Assembly (NCBI RefSeq): GCF_001854765.1
Contig: NZ_LJJE01000002.1
Location: forward strand, 344,672-408,671
Reading direction: 5' to 3'
Length of the DNA stretch: 64,000 nt
Source: Vibrio sonorensis
GTDB taxonomy: Bacteria; Pseudomonadota; Gammaproteobacteria; Enterobacterales; Vibrionaceae
The notes beneath the pieces were generated by a model that was not told the DNA's origin, ran no database searches, and saw only the letters and a program-made list of their open reading frames with translations. A program made the position numbers and the translations under genes. How positions within the stretch are numbered: the first letter of the stretch is position 1; each line of letters opens with the position of its first letter. Shown here piece by piece: positions 35,289-46,109 of the stretch.

Positions 35289-36454
35289 AGCGCATAGCAG
35301 GGGTATCGCTACTTTGGATGTTGTTGGGGTTAAGCTCACTTGCCCTGTTTATTTTACTCAGCCAACATCAATCTATGGCGTTCTTTTCTCAAACCCAAAA
35401 TCACTGGCGTACTCTTAAACAAGATTATTGGCAAAGGTACTCTCTTTTAGAGTGCTTAGCAGAAGAAGCGGCGCGGTTATGGTTATCGAAAGAAAAGTGG
35501 CAGACGAGCCTTTTTCAACAGGCTTGCCAAAAAGACGATTTTGAAATTACCAGTGAAGTAAATGACGATGAAAGTGTGGTTGAATTTGGCGTTAAGTCTG
35601 TTGGAAAAGTATTAAAACGACGCTTTTCAGTGTGGCCTATAACAGGTGTTGGCGTCATCGTGAGTAATGCCGATCTAAGATTATCAGGCAACATTTCACT
35701 CGTAGCTGATGCCTATCGTCAGCGGGTAGAACAAACTAACTCAACTTGTGTCGCCATTCGTTACAGTGGAACATTGCACTACTCTTCGGATCGATCTTCA
35801 GACCGTTTAAAGGTGGCAAGGCCAAACTCTGCTGGGCCTTATCCTGAATATGTAGCCAAAGATTGCTATCAAACAAGCGATACAACTACTAATAATTTCG
35901 CCGAAGATGTTGTTGAGGATAGTGAACTCGACGCTTTTTATTATGCGTTTGGGGTTCGTAAAACTGACGCCGATTTTACTCTGCTTCGTCGGGATTTTTA
36001 TCCTCTTATCTTGGCAAAGGGCGAAGATTGTCAATCAGCACTTTCGACTATTCAGGCATCGAAAGTTTGGATACAAGGTTCTTGCCATATCGATAGTGAT
36101 TTGACCTTGCCTGATTTGAATACCTTGGTTATTGAAGGTGGCGTGATGGCGATTACCGCTCCTTTTACTATGGGCGGGCAGTTTATCCATCTAACTAAAG
36201 ACTTGCTTAGTCATCAAATATTAGAAGGGTGGCAGTCGTTATCCATGCGTGCGACGCCACAACAAGTCGTTTCCTTGAATACTGTCTTTTATTCGTCGGC
36301 AAGGTTTACCGCTAATAGCGGTTATTACTGGGATGGAAAGGGGCATCAAGTTCAAGCATCTGAACTTTATATGACGGAATTCTATGTTGAGAAGGGACTG
36401 AATCGTCGTCCGTTACTGATGAGCTGGGTAGCGGGAAGTCTATATGAGGAGTAA
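35285..36454 (+). CDS. Large minor pilin-like protein, PilX-position, lacking Glu5
   Basis: 389 residues with an N-terminal helix AGVSLLWMLLGLSSLALFILL. A processing glycine precedes VSLLW, but the fifth residue is Trp, not Glu. Minor pilins that cap the complex (GspK/PilX type) lack or vary Glu5 and are larger, which fits. The C-terminal part contains cysteines and a stretch resembling a beta-helix (LNTLVIEGGVMAITAPFTM). It overlaps the genes on both sides. Function as tip component is inferred from layout. Confidence 0.7.
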   Translation: MKRIAGVSLLWMLLGLSSLALFILLSQHQSMAFFSQTQNHWRTLKQDYWQRYSLLECLAEEAARLWLSKEKWQTSLFQQACQKDDFEITSEVNDDESVVEFGVKSVGKVLKRRFSVWPITGVGVIVSNADLRLSGNISLVADAYRQRVEQTNSTCVAIRYSGTLHYSSDRSSDRLKVARPNSAGPYPEYVAKDCYQTSDTTTNNFAEDVVEDSELDAFYYAFGVRKTDADFTLLRRDFYPLILAKGEDCQSALSTIQASKVWIQGSCHIDSDLTLPDLNTLVIEGGVMAITAPFTMGGQFIHLTKDLLSHQILEGWQSLSMRATPQQVVSLNTVFYSSARFTANSGYYWDGKGHQVQASELYMTEFYVEKGLNRRPLLMSWVAGSLYEE

Positions 36455-36842
36455 AGGTTTTAGTCTGTTGGAAGTGGCGCTATCTATTGCTGTTCTTGGG
36501 GTGGCATTGCAAAGTCATTTCGCTTTTTCTTTGTGGCTAGCGCAGCAAGAGCGAAAAGTGGAGCACGAAAGAATCGCCCTGTTACTTGCTGATAATCAGA
36601 TCAAGTTGATGTTATCTGGAGGCGAGGGCAGTGTGCTCCACCATACTCAATTTGAAAACCTATCACTTTGCTGTTTGATGACAGTGAAGTGGCAACGAGC
36701 AGAGCAGTCTTCGTCAATCCCAAACCTCATTCGTTTATCTTTGTCAGTGGAGGCATCCAGTGACCAAATACATTTGCCTATTGCTCTAGAAGTAAGCACT
36801 GTAGATTGGGCCAGTATGAGTTCGGTTGCCTTTCGATACTAA
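36444..36842 (+). CDS. Minor type IV pilin, PilV-like
   Basis: Prepilin of 132 residues with a perfect site KG|FSLLEVALSIAVLGVALQS (Gly-1, Phe+1, Glu+5). The head is short and ends in VAFRY. It overlaps the previous gene by 11 bp and closes the cluster; the 249-bp gap after it is A+T-rich with no obvious hairpin terminator. The V. cholerae locus has, as I recall, a fifth pilin gene; none follows here. Confidence 0.8.
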   Translation: MRSKGFSLLEVALSIAVLGVALQSHFAFSLWLAQQERKVEHERIALLLADNQIKLMLSGGEGSVLHHTQFENLSLCCLMTVKWQRAEQSSSIPNLIRLSLSVEASSDQIHLPIALEVSTVDWASMSSVAFRY

Positions 36843-37091
36843 AGGTTTATCTAAATTAATTAACCCTAATAATGTATTTCAGATTCGTTTCGGAATTGTA
36901 TACGTAATGGGGATGTAACTGTTTGTAAGTTGTTGCACGATGATTGCGTTTTTGCAAAACATGTATCCACCTAATAAAAAAATACTAGATTCTTGTGCTT
37001 TTGTTTTGTGGTTTTTATAGAATAGATGGCTAAATTGGCGACATAATTATTACACTCAGGTCTTGGCAACAACATCAATTATGGAGTTACC

Positions 37092-38651
37092 ATGAGTAAC
37101 CAAGCTATAAATAATGCTCCGTCCTCGAAGCCGAGCGGGATGGATCGTTTTCTAAACTTTATTGAACGCGCAGGTAATAAAATTCCCGATCCTGCCATTC
37201 TATTCTTTTGGGCCCTAGTGATTGTTTGGGTTTGTTCTGCTCTCTTATCGAACGTCTCATTTGATCTAATTAACCCACGTACTGGCGAAGCGCTCGCCAT
37301 CAATAACCTGCTAACTGGCGAAGCACTTGCGAGCTTTTTAGCGAACATGGTAACGACATTCACTGGCTTTGCTCCTCTAGGTATTGTTCTAGTTGCGATG
37401 CTAGGTGTCGGTGTTGCCGATTCTTCGGGCTTTATCACTACTGGCCTTAAGAAGATGCTTAACTTCACCCCTGCTAAGCTTTTAACACCAATGCTAATTT
37501 TGGTCGCTATCGTATCGCACACTGCTGCTGATGCGGGCTACGTGTTGGTTATTCCTTTGGGTGGTATCATCTTCCATGCAGCTGGCCGTCACCCTCTAGC
37601 GGGTATTGCAGCGGCGTTTGCGGGTGTATCTGGCGGTTTCTCTGCGAACTTTATTCCTTCGGGCATTGACCCACTATTGGCGGGTTTCACTCAAACCGCT
37701 GCGCAAGTATTAGATCCAGAGTACGTGGTTAACCCACTGGCAAACATCATCTTTACGGGTCTATCTTCTGTTATCATCGTTGCTATCGGTTGGTGGGTGA
37801 CTGAGAGAATTATCGAGCCTCGTCTAGCAAATACGCCGATTGATGACGATGCGGAAGAAGCTCCTGATCTAGGCACATTTACAGACCTAGAATCTAAAGC
37901 TTTCCGCTATGCCGGTTGGGCGATGGTTGCGGGTATTGCACTTCTGATTGCCGCCATTCTTCCTGAGAACTCAGCACTGCGTTCTCCAGATGGTGAGATT
38001 ACAGCTTTCTCAGCACCTCTGATGAAGTCAATTGTGCCACTGATCTTCATTCTGTTTATCATTCCTGGTTACGTTTACGGTAAAGTATCTGGAACCTTTA
38101 AAACTAGCAATGACGTGATCAAAGCGATGTCTGACACAATGGCGACGATGGGGGCTTACGTGGTTATGTCCTTCTTCTGCGCTCAGTTCCTATCTGCATT
38201 TGCTCAGTCAAACATAGGTACTATGCTTGCGCTGTACGGTGCCGAAGGCCTTAAAGCGATGAACCTACCAGGTCAAGCGACCATCATAGGTATGATTCTT
38301 CTTACCGCTGCAGTTAACCTTTTAATTGGTTCTGCATCAGCGAAATGGGCTCTGATTGGTCCTATCCTTGTTCCGATGCTTATGGCTGTTGGCATTTCAC
38401 CTGAACTTTCTCAGGCGGCGTACCGCGTTGGTGATTCTGTATCTAACATCATTTCACCACTTATGGTGTTCTTCCCACTTGTTGTGGTTTACTGTCAGCG
38501 TTACGTGAAGTCTACGGGTATCGGTACTCTAGCTTCGCTAATGATGCCATTCTCTATTGCTATGCTCATCGGTTGGTCAATCTTCCTACTGGCATACTGG
38601 GCACTGGGAATCCCACTGGGTATTCAAGCACCGTACACTTACACTATGTAA
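37092..38651 (+). CDS. AbgT-family transporter
   Basis: Inner-membrane protein of 519 residues with about 11 helices. The family includes E. coli AbgT (p-aminobenzoyl-glutamate uptake) and MtrF-type sulfonamide exporters. Typical are the N-terminal GMDRFLNFIERAGNKIPDP, the PLGGIIFHAAGRHPLAG loop and NLLIGSASAKWALI with GDSVSNIISPLM near the substrate site. GGAG lies 6 bases before the ATG. Monocistronic, ended by a strong terminator. Direction of transport cannot be told from sequence. Confidence 0.92.
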   Translation: MSNQAINNAPSSKPSGMDRFLNFIERAGNKIPDPAILFFWALVIVWVCSALLSNVSFDLINPRTGEALAINNLLTGEALASFLANMVTTFTGFAPLGIVLVAMLGVGVADSSGFITTGLKKMLNFTPAKLLTPMLILVAIVSHTAADAGYVLVIPLGGIIFHAAGRHPLAGIAAAFAGVSGGFSANFIPSGIDPLLAGFTQTAAQVLDPEYVVNPLANIIFTGLSSVIIVAIGWWVTERIIEPRLANTPIDDDAEEAPDLGTFTDLESKAFRYAGWAMVAGIALLIAAILPENSALRSPDGEITAFSAPLMKSIVPLIFILFIIPGYVYGKVSGTFKTSNDVIKAMSDTMATMGAYVVMSFFCAQFLSAFAQSNIGTMLALYGAEGLKAMNLPGQATIIGMILLTAAVNLLIGSASAKWALIGPILVPMLMAVGISPELSQAAYRVGDSVSNIISPLMVFFPLVVVYCQRYVKSTGIGTLASLMMPFSIAMLIGWSIFLLAYWALGIPLGIQAPYTYTM

Positions 38652-38668
38652 GGTAGAGCACAAGTGCC

Positions 38669-38702
38669 AAAAAGCCCGCGAGTTGTTTCGCGGGCTTTTT
38701 TG
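38669..38702 (+). terminator. Terminator of the AbgT-family gene
   Basis: AAAAGCCCGCGA and TCGCGGGCTTTT around a six-base loop (38670-38699), followed by T residues. Confidence 0.93.
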
Positions 38703-38750
38703 TTTTCGGTTAGAATAGCCGATGATTATGACTATTAACGGAGTATCCCC

Positions 38751-39263
38751 TTGTCTTCTTTCTCTCCTCAAGACGAAAAATTTATGCGCCGCGCTATGGA
38801 GTTGGCTCATCAAGCTGAACTGGAAGGTGAGGTTCCCGTTGGGGCTGTCTTAGTTAAGGATGGTGAAATAGTCGCGGAAGGGTGGAATCGCTCGATCGTT
38901 GATTGTGACGCCACTGCACACGCCGAGATCCAGACGTTGCGAAAAGCTGGTAAAGCATTGGGTAACTATCGACTTTTAGATACCACTTTGTACGTCACAC
39001 TAGAACCTTGTCCTATGTGCGCAGGTGCTCTACTGCACAGTCGCGTTAAAAGAGTGGTATATGGTGCACCGGACCTTAAAGCGGGGGCTGCTGGTACTGT
39101 TCTGGATCTGTTTGAAAGCCAAGCGGCGTATCACTATGCCACCATTGAAAAAGGGCTTTTGGAAGACGAATGTCGTCAGCAACTGCAAGCGTTTTTTAAA
39201 CGTCGCAGAGACGAAAAGAAAGCGGAAAAGCAAAAAAAACAGGCGGAGCAAGAAGGTAAGTAG
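38751..39263 (+). CDS. tadA: tRNA adenosine(34) deaminase TadA
   Basis: Converts A34 to inosine in tRNA-Arg(ACG). Zinc and catalytic motifs are HAEIQTL and PCPMCAGALL. 170 residues with a Lys-rich tail. The start is a TTG at 38751, supported by GGAG 7 bases upstream and by the family N terminus SSFSPQDEKFMRRAMELA. Located between the AbgT gene and mltF/purL, the usual gammaproteobacterial setting. Confidence 0.96.
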   Translation: MSSFSPQDEKFMRRAMELAHQAELEGEVPVGAVLVKDGEIVAEGWNRSIVDCDATAHAEIQTLRKAGKALGNYRLLDTTLYVTLEPCPMCAGALLHSRVKRVVYGAPDLKAGAAGTVLDLFESQAAYHYATIEKGLLEDECRQQLQAFFKRRRDEKKAEKQKKQAEQEGK

Positions 39264-39392
39264 TTTCTGCGCCCCAGTAAATATTACGTGGGAGTATGTG
39301 AGCACAGAACACTGGATCGCTAATGTTGTTGGTACAGGGTAAGAAAGGGATGGCTTGTAAAGTGTATCGCTTTGAAGCGTAAGAAGTCTCTT

Positions 39393-39430
39393 AGCAAACA
39401 TCCGCTAATGCAGATGTTTGCTTGTTTTTT
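39393..39430 (+). terminator. Terminator downstream of tadA
   Basis: AGCAAACATC (39393-39402) pairs with GATGTTTGCT (39413-39422), followed by TGTTTTTT. It overlaps the 3' end of the convergent 43-residue gene. The preceding stretch 39264-39392 holds no gene. Confidence 0.8.
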
Positions 39431-39560
39431 ACGCCGCAACTAACTGCATAAACGCGCGGTGACGAGCGATAACTTTCTTCTTGTTATTCACTAGTCTGCG
39501 TTTACGGCGATTCGCCGATACAGTTTTCGACAGGCGTCTAGATTGCATACGTCTTCGCAT
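39429..39560 (-). CDS. 43-residue strongly basic small protein
   Basis: The reading frame from ATG 39560 encodes MRRRMQSRRLSKTVSANRRK... with about 17 Arg or Lys in 43 residues, ending FMQLVAA. GAGG is placed 7 bases before the ATG, a strong ribosome-binding site. The composition resembles small ribosome-associated or nucleic-acid-binding proteins, but it matches neither bL34, bL36, Sra nor Thx as I know them. No neighbour on the same strand within 200 bp upstream. It is easily missed because of its size. Confidence 0.6.
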   Translation of the reverse strand: MRRRMQSRRLSKTVSANRRKRRLVNNKKKVIARHRAFMQLVAA

Positions 39561-39771
39561 TGCACAACCTCATTTCACTACTGACGAAAAAGCAACTGTC
39601 CAAAACGGACAAATCTACTTGTTTGAAAAGCAGCTGAGAGACTACTGAAATATTTGAAGTTAGTAAAGTGATCTCAGCTACAGATATATGTAAGGATTTG
39701 GAAACAAAAAATCAAGAGCGAGAAGTTTGTTCACTTTCTCGATCTTATATTGCTGAGGTTACAATGAGAAC

Positions 39772-41348
39772 TTATTCCGCAGAGCTCTCTTCTTGAGCTG
39801 AAGTTGCGTCGGTGTTTTTATCACCGCTCGTCGGTTGCTCGCTTGCTTGTGCACCACTACTGGTGACCTCTGCGCCTGATACTGGCTGTTGAGGGAACTG
39901 GATAACCAACAAGTCATCAATATCCACATCACCGTTGTCGGGGGATTGCTGCTCTATGTGCCCTATGATGCTTTGATAATAGCGGCGAATGTTTTCTACG
40001 TAGTTTCTCGCTTCATCTCCGCGCGCGTAGCCATATCGAGTTTGGCTGTAGTATTTCTTTTGACGTAGCAGGGGAAGGCGATCTTTTACATCAGACCACA
40101 AATCTGGGTTGCCGCCTTGTCTTTTAGTTAAGCGGCGAGCGTCCATCACGTGACCAAAACCGACGTTGTATGAAGCGAGAGCAAACCACATCTTCTCGTG
40201 TGGGTTAATACTGTCAGGGATCCGTGCGACCATTTTTCTCAGATAAGCCACACCACCGCGAACCGATTGCTCTGGGTCGAGTCGATTACTCACTCCAACA
40301 CTTTTGGCTGTAGGTAAGGTTAGCATCATCATGCCTCTCACACCCGTTGGTGATTTGGCATTTGGGTTCCAATGAGACTCTTGATAAGCCAACGCAGCAA
40401 TAAGGCGCCAATCAAACTCTTCTGAGTACTCTTTAAATAGCGGTGACCATTTTGGTAGTTTGCTATCTAGAGCGCGAATAAAGGCGCGTGTATCTACATA
40501 ATCAAACGAACCGATATGACCAATATATTTTTCTTCCAATAGCGCCAAACTTCCCGTCTGATTCATATTGCCGAAAAACTCGATAAGAAGAGCGTAGAGA
40601 CTTTCGTCTTCCGAGCTTTTTAGAAACCAAGATACCGGCTGATCTTCTGTTAATTCAAAGGCAAGCGCCAAATCTGGATAAATGCGTTGTGAGAGCGACA
40701 CTTCAACGGAGTCGGCAACCGTATACCTCAGATTGCCTTCGGAAACTTGTTTGAGTAAATCGTTAACATCGGCGTTGTAGTCGATGGTGTAATTAAACTC
40801 AGGGTTTTCTTGCTTGATACTATTAAGCGTCTTTGAGAAGTGTGAATCCCCAATAATGGAGATAATGGGTTCACCGTCGTTTTCTTCAATCAGTTTCTCT
40901 TGACGCTTTAGTAGCTGATCTAGGTTACGGGGTCGCCACTGTCCTTTTTTGTACACGAGCTGTTGGCTCACATAGTAGTATGCAGGTCCCGGACGAAAGC
41001 GGTTGAGACGTTCCGTCGATTGAGTTAGCCCAGCAGCAATAATATCAATTTCGCCGTTTTCTAGAGCCGGATACAGGCTAGAGATTCGGTAGGCGGGTTT
41101 CATTTCTAGCTGAACACCCAGTTCTTCGGCAAAATCGCGAGCGATCTCATAATCCAAGCCCGCAGGCCGTCGGGGCCAATATAATAGGAAAGCTGGTTGT
41201 TCACCGTACCGACGCGAAGTGTACCGCGTTCGCGAATTTGCTCTAGAGCGCTTTTGGGCTCCGATTCAATCTGACAGCCTGTTAGAACCAAAGTGAGTAC
41301 TAACAATCCGATGTTGCTAACGATACGATTTGTATTAATGAGTCTCAT
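39772..41348 (-). pseudogene. mltF: Membrane-bound lytic transglycosylase F, frameshifted
   Basis: Cleaves peptidoglycan glycan strands at the outer membrane. The start MRLINTNRIVSNIGLLVLTL has a lipobox LTGC, then the solute-binding domain begins (RGTLRVGTVNNQLSYYIGPDG). There the frame breaks and continues as LDYEIARDFAEELGVQ, the rest of the domain, and the C-terminal Slt domain (LAYQESHWNPNAKSPTGVRG, catalytic Glu in the first motif). The expected GGCCCTGCGGG reads GGCCTGCGGG near 41165, so restoring one C rebuilds about 525 residues. The tail is Ser/Glu/Gln-rich. Divergent from purL, the usual order. Confidence 0.9.
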
Positions 41349-41475
41349 TTAAAACTATCTCAATCATCCAATAGCTCATTTATATCAAACGGCTAGCCTC
41401 AATCATAGGGCGGGAATTGATACCTGAGCAGTAGAGGGATTTTTGCTGTATTTCAAATTTGACGAAAAAAATAAG

Positions 41476-41487
41476 GCAAACGTTTGC
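41476..41487 (+). promoter_or_regulatory. PurR operator of purL
   Basis: GCAAACGTTTGC is a perfect dyad matching the PurR core, just upstream of the -35 element. Confidence 0.9.
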
Positions 41488-41495
41488 TTTTGGTG

Positions 41496-41524
41496 TTACA
41501 TCACAAAAACAATTGCTTTATAAT
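41496..41524 (+). promoter_or_regulatory. Sigma-70 promoter of purL
   Basis: TTACAT (41496-41501), 17-bp spacer, TATAAT (41519-41524), directly downstream of the PurR box. Confidence 0.75.
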
Positions 41525-41632
41525 GCGCCCGCATAATAGAGATGAAATTGGTGTGAATTTAAAGCGTATTGCTTTAACTGATTGAATTTATTCCAATATC
41601 ATCTTAATCAATAGCCTATGAGACCTAAGCAC

Positions 41633-44600
41633 ATGAGAATTTTGCGTGGCTCCCCAGCTCTTTCTGAGTTTCGTGTTAACAAACTACTGGAACTTTGTCG
41701 TGAACAAAACCTACCTGTAACAGGTATTTACGCCGAGTTTATGCATTTTGCCGATCTGACTTCAGATCTCGATGCGTCTGAGACAGTCAAGCTTGAAAAG
41801 CTACTGACTTACGGTCCGACTATCGAAGAGCATGAACCTCAAGGTCTTTTGCTTCTAGTTACTCCTCGCCCAGGAACTATCTCTCCTTGGTCTTCTAAAT
41901 CAACAGATATTGCTAATAACTGTGGTTTGGAAAAGGTTAAGCGTCTAGAACGTGGTACGGCATACTACGTGGAAAGCTCAAGCGAGCTAAGCGAAGAGCA
42001 AGTCTCTGCGGTAAAAGCGGTTATTCACGACCGTATGATGGAATCTGTCTTTACCGAGCTAGAAGCCGCTCAGGCTCTATTTGCTGTTGCTGAACCAGCG
42101 CCGTACTCGCAAGTGGATATCCTTGCTGGCGGTCGAGCTGCGCTTGAAGAGGCAAACGTTTCACTGGGCTTAGCTCTTGCTGAAGATGAAATTGATTACT
42201 TAGTGGAAAACTTCACTAAGCTGGGTCGTAACCCAAATGACATCGAGCTAATGATGTTTGCTCAAGCAAACTCAGAGCACTGTCGTCATAAAATCTTTAA
42301 CGCAGACTGGACTATCGACGGTGTCGATCAGGAAAAATCTCTGTTTAAGATGATCAAAAACACATTTGAAACGACACCTGACCACGTCCTGTCTGCGTAC
42401 AAAGATAATGCAGCGGTAATGGTTGGCTCTAAAGTTGGTCGTTTCTTCCCAGATCCTGCAAGTCGTCAATACGGTTACAACCACGAAGATGCACATATCT
42501 TGATGAAGGTTGAAACCCATAACCACCCAACGGCGATTTCTCCTTGGCCGGGGGCTTCTACAGGTTCTGGTGGTGAAATCCGTGACGAAGGCGCAACAGG
42601 TATTGGTGGTAAGCCAAAAGCGGGTTTGGTTGGCTTTACGGTTTCTAACCTGCGCATTCCAGATTTTGAACAGCCTTGGGAAACGGATTTTGGTAAGCCG
42701 GGTCGTATTGTTAACGCACTAGACATCATGCTAGAAGGCCCTCTGGGTGGCGCAGCGTTCAACAACGAATTTGGTCGTCCAAACCTACTAGGTTACTTCC
42801 GTACTTACGAAGAAAAAGTGACTTCTCATGCTGGTGAAGAAGTTCGCGGTTACCACAAACCGATTATGATTGCCGGTGGTATGGGTAACATCCGCGCTGA
42901 ACACGTTCAGAAGAAAGAGATCCCTGTAGGCGCTAGCCTAATCGTTCTTGGCGGTCCAGCAATGAACATAGGTTTAGGTGGTGGTGCTGCGTCTTCTATG
43001 GCTTCAGGCCAATCGGCAGAAGATCTAGACTTTGCGTCTGTACAGCGTGAAAACCCAGAAATGGAGCGTCGTTGTCAGGAAGTTATCGACCGTTGTTGGC
43101 AGCTTGGCGATGAGAACCCAATTGCCTTCATCCACGATGTAGGTGCTGGTGGTATCTCTAACGCACTTCCTGAGTTGGTCGATGATGGCGAGCGCGGTGG
43201 TAAGTTCCAGCTTCGCGATGTACCAAATGACGAACCGGGTATGAGCCCACTTGAAATCTGGTGTAACGAATCTCAAGAGCGTTATGTATTGGCTGTAGCG
43301 CCAGAAAATATGGAAGCATTTGACGCCATCTGTAAGCGTGAGCGCGCTCCATATGCTGTAGTGGGTGTTGCTACTGAAGAACGTCATCTAACACTGGAAG
43401 ATAGTCATTTCGACAATACGCCGATCGATATGCCGATGGACATCTTATTGGGCAAGCCGCCTAAGATGCATCGCGATGCGAAGACGCTAAAAGTTGATAG
43501 CCCTGCGATTTCTCGTGAAGGTATTGAAATCAATGATGCCGTTGATCGCGTTCTTCGTCTTCCAGCTGTTGCTGAGAAAACCTTCTTGATCACCATTGGT
43601 GACCGCACCGTGACGGGCTTGGTTGCTCGTGACCAGATGGTTGGTCCTTGGCAGATCCCAGTGGCGAACTGCGCAGTAACCGCCGCAAGTTACGATACTT
43701 ACCACGGCGAAGCTATGTCTATGGGTGAGCGTACGCCAGTTGCACTACTAGACTTTGGAGCTTCTGCTCGCCTTGCTGTAGCTGAGTCGTTGACCAACAT
43801 TGCCGCGACAGAAATCGGCGATATTAAACACATTAAATTGTCTGCAAACTGGATGTCTCCAGCGGGCCACCCTGGTGAAGATGCAGGTCTTTACGAAGCG
43901 GTTAAAGCCGTGGGTGAAGAGCTATGTCCGGCACTTGGTCTGACTATCCCAGTGGGCAAAGACTCAATGTCGATGAAGACGAAATGGGAAGAGAACGGCG
44001 AGAGCAAAGAAGTCACATCTCCTCTATCACTGGTTATCACTGCGTTTGCACGAGTGGAAGACGTTCGCAAGACGGTTACTCCACTGCTTCGTACTGACCA
44101 AGGTGATACTTCACTGGTGTTGATTGACTTGGGTAACGGTCAAAACCGCCTTGGTGCTACGGCGCTGGCGCAAGTTTACAAGCAACTTGGTGACAAGCCT
44201 GCTGATGTTGATAACGCAGCAGAGCTAAAAGCCTTCTTCGAAGCAATTCAGACGCTGGTTAAGAGTGACCAACTTGTCGCTTACCACGACAAAGGCGATG
44301 GTGGTCTGTTTGTTACTCTAGCCGAAATGGCGTTTGCAGGTCATTGTGGTGTGAAAGCGAATATCGCGGCACTAGGTGAAGATACACTGGCGGCTCTGTT
44401 TAACGAAGAACTTGGCGCGGTTATCCAAGTGAAAGATGAAGAGCTAGACGTAGTACTGTCTACACTTGCATCGTTTGGTTTAGAAGCGTGTTCTCACGTT
44501 ATCGGTAGCGTGAACGAGTCTGACGAGTTTGTTGTTCTATCTGGTGATAAGCAAGTAATCAACCGCTCTCGCACTGAGCTACGTACTATCTGGGCTGAAA

Positions 44601-45526
44601 CGACTTACCAGATGCAATCTCTGCGCGACAACCCTGTTTGTGCTCAGCAAGAGTTTGAAGCGAAGAAAGATAACTCAGACCCAGGTCTAAACGTTAGCCT
44701 GAGCTTCGATGTAAACGAAGATATTGCAGCGCCGTTTATCGGTACTGGTGCTAAGCCTAAGATGGCGATTCTTCGTGAACAAGGTGTTAACTCACACGTT
44801 GAAATGGCTGCGGCGTTCGACCGAGCAGGCTTTGAATCGGTAGATGTGCACATGAGCGACATCCTAACTGGTCAGGCGGTATTGGATGAATACAACGGTT
44901 TAGTTGCTTGTGGCGGTTTCTCTTACGGTGACGTACTTGGCGCTGGTGAAGGCTGGGCTAAATCAATCCTGTTTAATGCGCAAGCGCGTGAGCAGTTCCA
45001 GCAGTTCTTCAATCGTCAAGACACCTTCTCCCTAGGTGTATGTAACGGTTGTCAGATGCTTTCTAACCTGAAAGAACTGATCCCAGGTGCTGACTTGTGG
45101 CCGCGTTTCGTTCGTAACGAATCAGAGCGTTTTGAAGCGCGCTTTAGCTTAGTTGAGGTTCAAAAGTCCGACTCAGTATTCTTTAACGAAATGGCAGGCT
45201 CTCGTATGCCAATCGCTGTCTCTCACGGTGAAGGTCGAGTAGAAGTACGCGATGGTGAACATCTTGCTGCTATCGAAAACTCGGGCACCGTTGCGCTGCG
45301 TTATGTAGACAACCAAGGCAATGCGACTCAGCAGTATCCGAATAACCCGAATGGCTCTCCAAACGCGATTACGGGTCTAACTACGGCTGATGGTCGAGTG
45401 ACAATTATGATGCCTCACCCAGAGCGTGTGTTCCGCACTGTTGCTAACTCTTGGCACCCAGATAGCTGGGGTGAGAACGGTGCTTGGATGCGCATGTTCC
45501 AAAACGCGCGTAAGAATCTAGGCTAA
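41633..45526 (+). CDS. purL: Phosphoribosylformylglycinamidine synthase (large PurL)
   Basis: Converts FGAR, glutamine and ATP to FGAM in purine synthesis. About 1297 residues with the N-terminal linker domain, two AIR-synthase-like halves ([18 protein letters not shown] and [13 protein letters not shown] motifs) and a C-terminal glutaminase ([12 protein letters not shown] with the nucleophile Cys, and the [11 protein letters not shown]is/Glu). ATG 41633 ([10 protein letters not shown]) matches the family start; an ATG 15 bp upstream is also open. PurR box and promoter upstream, strong terminator downstream. Confidence 0.98.
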   Translation: MRILRGSPALSEFRVNKLLELCREQNLPVTGIYAEFMHFADLTSDLDASETVKLEKLLTYGPTIEEHEPQGLLLLVTPRPGTISPWSSKSTDIANNCGLEKVKRLERGTAYYVESSSELSEEQVSAVKAVIHDRMMESVFTELEAAQALFAVAEPAPYSQVDILAGGRAALEEANVSLGLALAEDEIDYLVENFTKLGRNPNDIELMMFAQANSEHCRHKIFNADWTIDGVDQEKSLFKMIKNTFETTPDHVLSAYKDNAAVMVGSKVGRFFPDPASRQYGYNHEDAHILMKVETHNHPTAISPWPGASTGSGGEIRDEGATGIGGKPKAGLVGFTVSNLRIPDFEQPWETDFGKPGRIVNALDIMLEGPLGGAAFNNEFGRPNLLGYFRTYEEKVTSHAGEEVRGYHKPIMIAGGMGNIRAEHVQKKEIPVGASLIVLGGPAMNIGLGGGAASSMASGQSAEDLDFASVQRENPEMERRCQEVIDRCWQLGDENPIAFIHDVGAGGISNALPELVDDGERGGKFQLRDVPNDEPGMSPLEIWCNESQERYVLAVAPENMEAFDAICKRERAPYAVVGVATEERHLTLEDSHFDNTPIDMPMDILLGKPPKMHRDAKTLKVDSPAISREGIEINDAVDRVLRLPAVAEKTFLITIGDRTVTGLVARDQMVGPWQIPVANCAVTAASYDTYHGEAMSMGERTPVALLDFGASARLAVAESLTNIAATEIGDIKHIKLSANWMSPAGHPGEDAGLYEAVKAVGEELCPALGLTIPVGKDSMSMKTKWEENGESKEVTSPLSLVITAFARVEDVRKTVTPLLRTDQGDTSLVLIDLGNGQNRLGATALAQVYKQLGDKPADVDNAAELKAFFEAIQTLVKSDQLVAYHDKGDGGLFVTLAEMAFAGHCGVKANIAALGEDTLAALFNEELGAVIQVKDEELDVVLSTLASFGLEACSHVIGSVNESDEFVVLSGDKQVINRSRTELRTIWAETTYQMQSLRDNPVCAQQEFEAKKDNSDPGLNVSLSFDVNEDIAAPFIGTGAKPKMAILREQGVNSHVEMAAAFDRAGFESVDVHMSDILTGQAVLDEYNGLVACGGFSYGDVLGAGEGWAKSILFNAQAREQFQQFFNRQDTFSLGVCNGCQMLSNLKELIPGADLWPRFVRNESERFEARFSLVEVQKSDSVFFNEMAGSRMPIAVSHGEGRVEVRDGEHLAAIENSGTVALRYVDNQGNATQQYPNNPNGSPNAITGLTTADGRVTIMMPHPERVFRTVANSWHPDSWGENGAWMRMFQNARKNLG

Positions 45527-45541
45527 GCCAGTTCTAAAAGT

Positions 45542-45577
45542 AAAAAACCGTGGTTTCACTAACCACGGTTTTTTTCG
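45542..45577 (+). terminator. Terminator of purL
   Basis: AAAAACCGTGGTT-TCACT-AACCACGGTTTTT, a long perfect stem with T tail. Confidence 0.92.
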
Positions 45578-45598
45578 TTTGATAATCAGTGAAGATTA

Positions 45599-45790
45599 TT
45601 ATCGGAACTGACCGGCGTCGACAAGAAACTCAAAGCCAGCTTCCGCTAGTTTTGATTCAAGCACTTTTCGGTCGATCTCAAAGAAGTTTACTAACTTATC
45701 GAGATCACCACCAAAATCGTCGCGCAGCTTCATATTAACTATGCTCATTAACATAATGCTGTCCATAGACTCAAAGTTGGCTAGGTTCAT
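45599..45790 (-). CDS. DUF4250 protein
   Basis: 63 residues. NLANFESMDSIMLMSIVNMKLRD, LDKLVNFF and the C-terminal GQFR match the DUF4250 pattern. Function unknown. Its ATG overlaps the stop codon of yaeP by one base (TAATG), so translation is coupled. Confidence 0.88.
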   Translation of the reverse strand: MNLANFESMDSIMLMSIVNMKLRDDFGGDLDKLVNFFEIDRKVLESKLAEAGFEFLVDAGQFR

Positions 45791-45996
45791 TACTTGTCCT
45801 CAAAATCTGAGATAAGTAAGTTAGCCGCGGCAAAGGCCGCTTTTTGACGAACTTCTAATGGTAAAGACTCATCGCTTGCGATGTCGTTGAGCGCTCGTAA
45901 TGTACAGTTGATGGCCTGAGGAATGTAACCCTGATCTCCGCTGCCAATTTGAGCGTAAAGCTCTTTTATCAAGGCGCAACAATCAAATACTTTCAT
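45790..45996 (-). CDS. yaeP: UPF0253 family protein YaeP
   Basis: 68 residues, soluble and helical. [19 protein letters not shown] and [20 protein letters not shown] are close to E. coli YaeP (RKRYAEIASGDLGYVPDA as I recall it). Function unknown. First gene of a two-gene unit with the DUF4250 gene. Confidence 0.9.
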   Translation of the reverse strand: MKVFDCCALIKELYAQIGSGDQGYIPQAINCTLRALNDIASDESLPLEVRQKAAFAAANLLISDFEDK

Positions 45997-46109
45997 AGTT
46001 TTCCCTTCAAATTTTTTCTATATGAGAACTTGACTCAATATACACAGTGTTTTTGGGAAAAACAAAGCAGAGACTTGCGCTGGCGCAAGCTCAGGCCAGT
46101 GGTGGTGAA

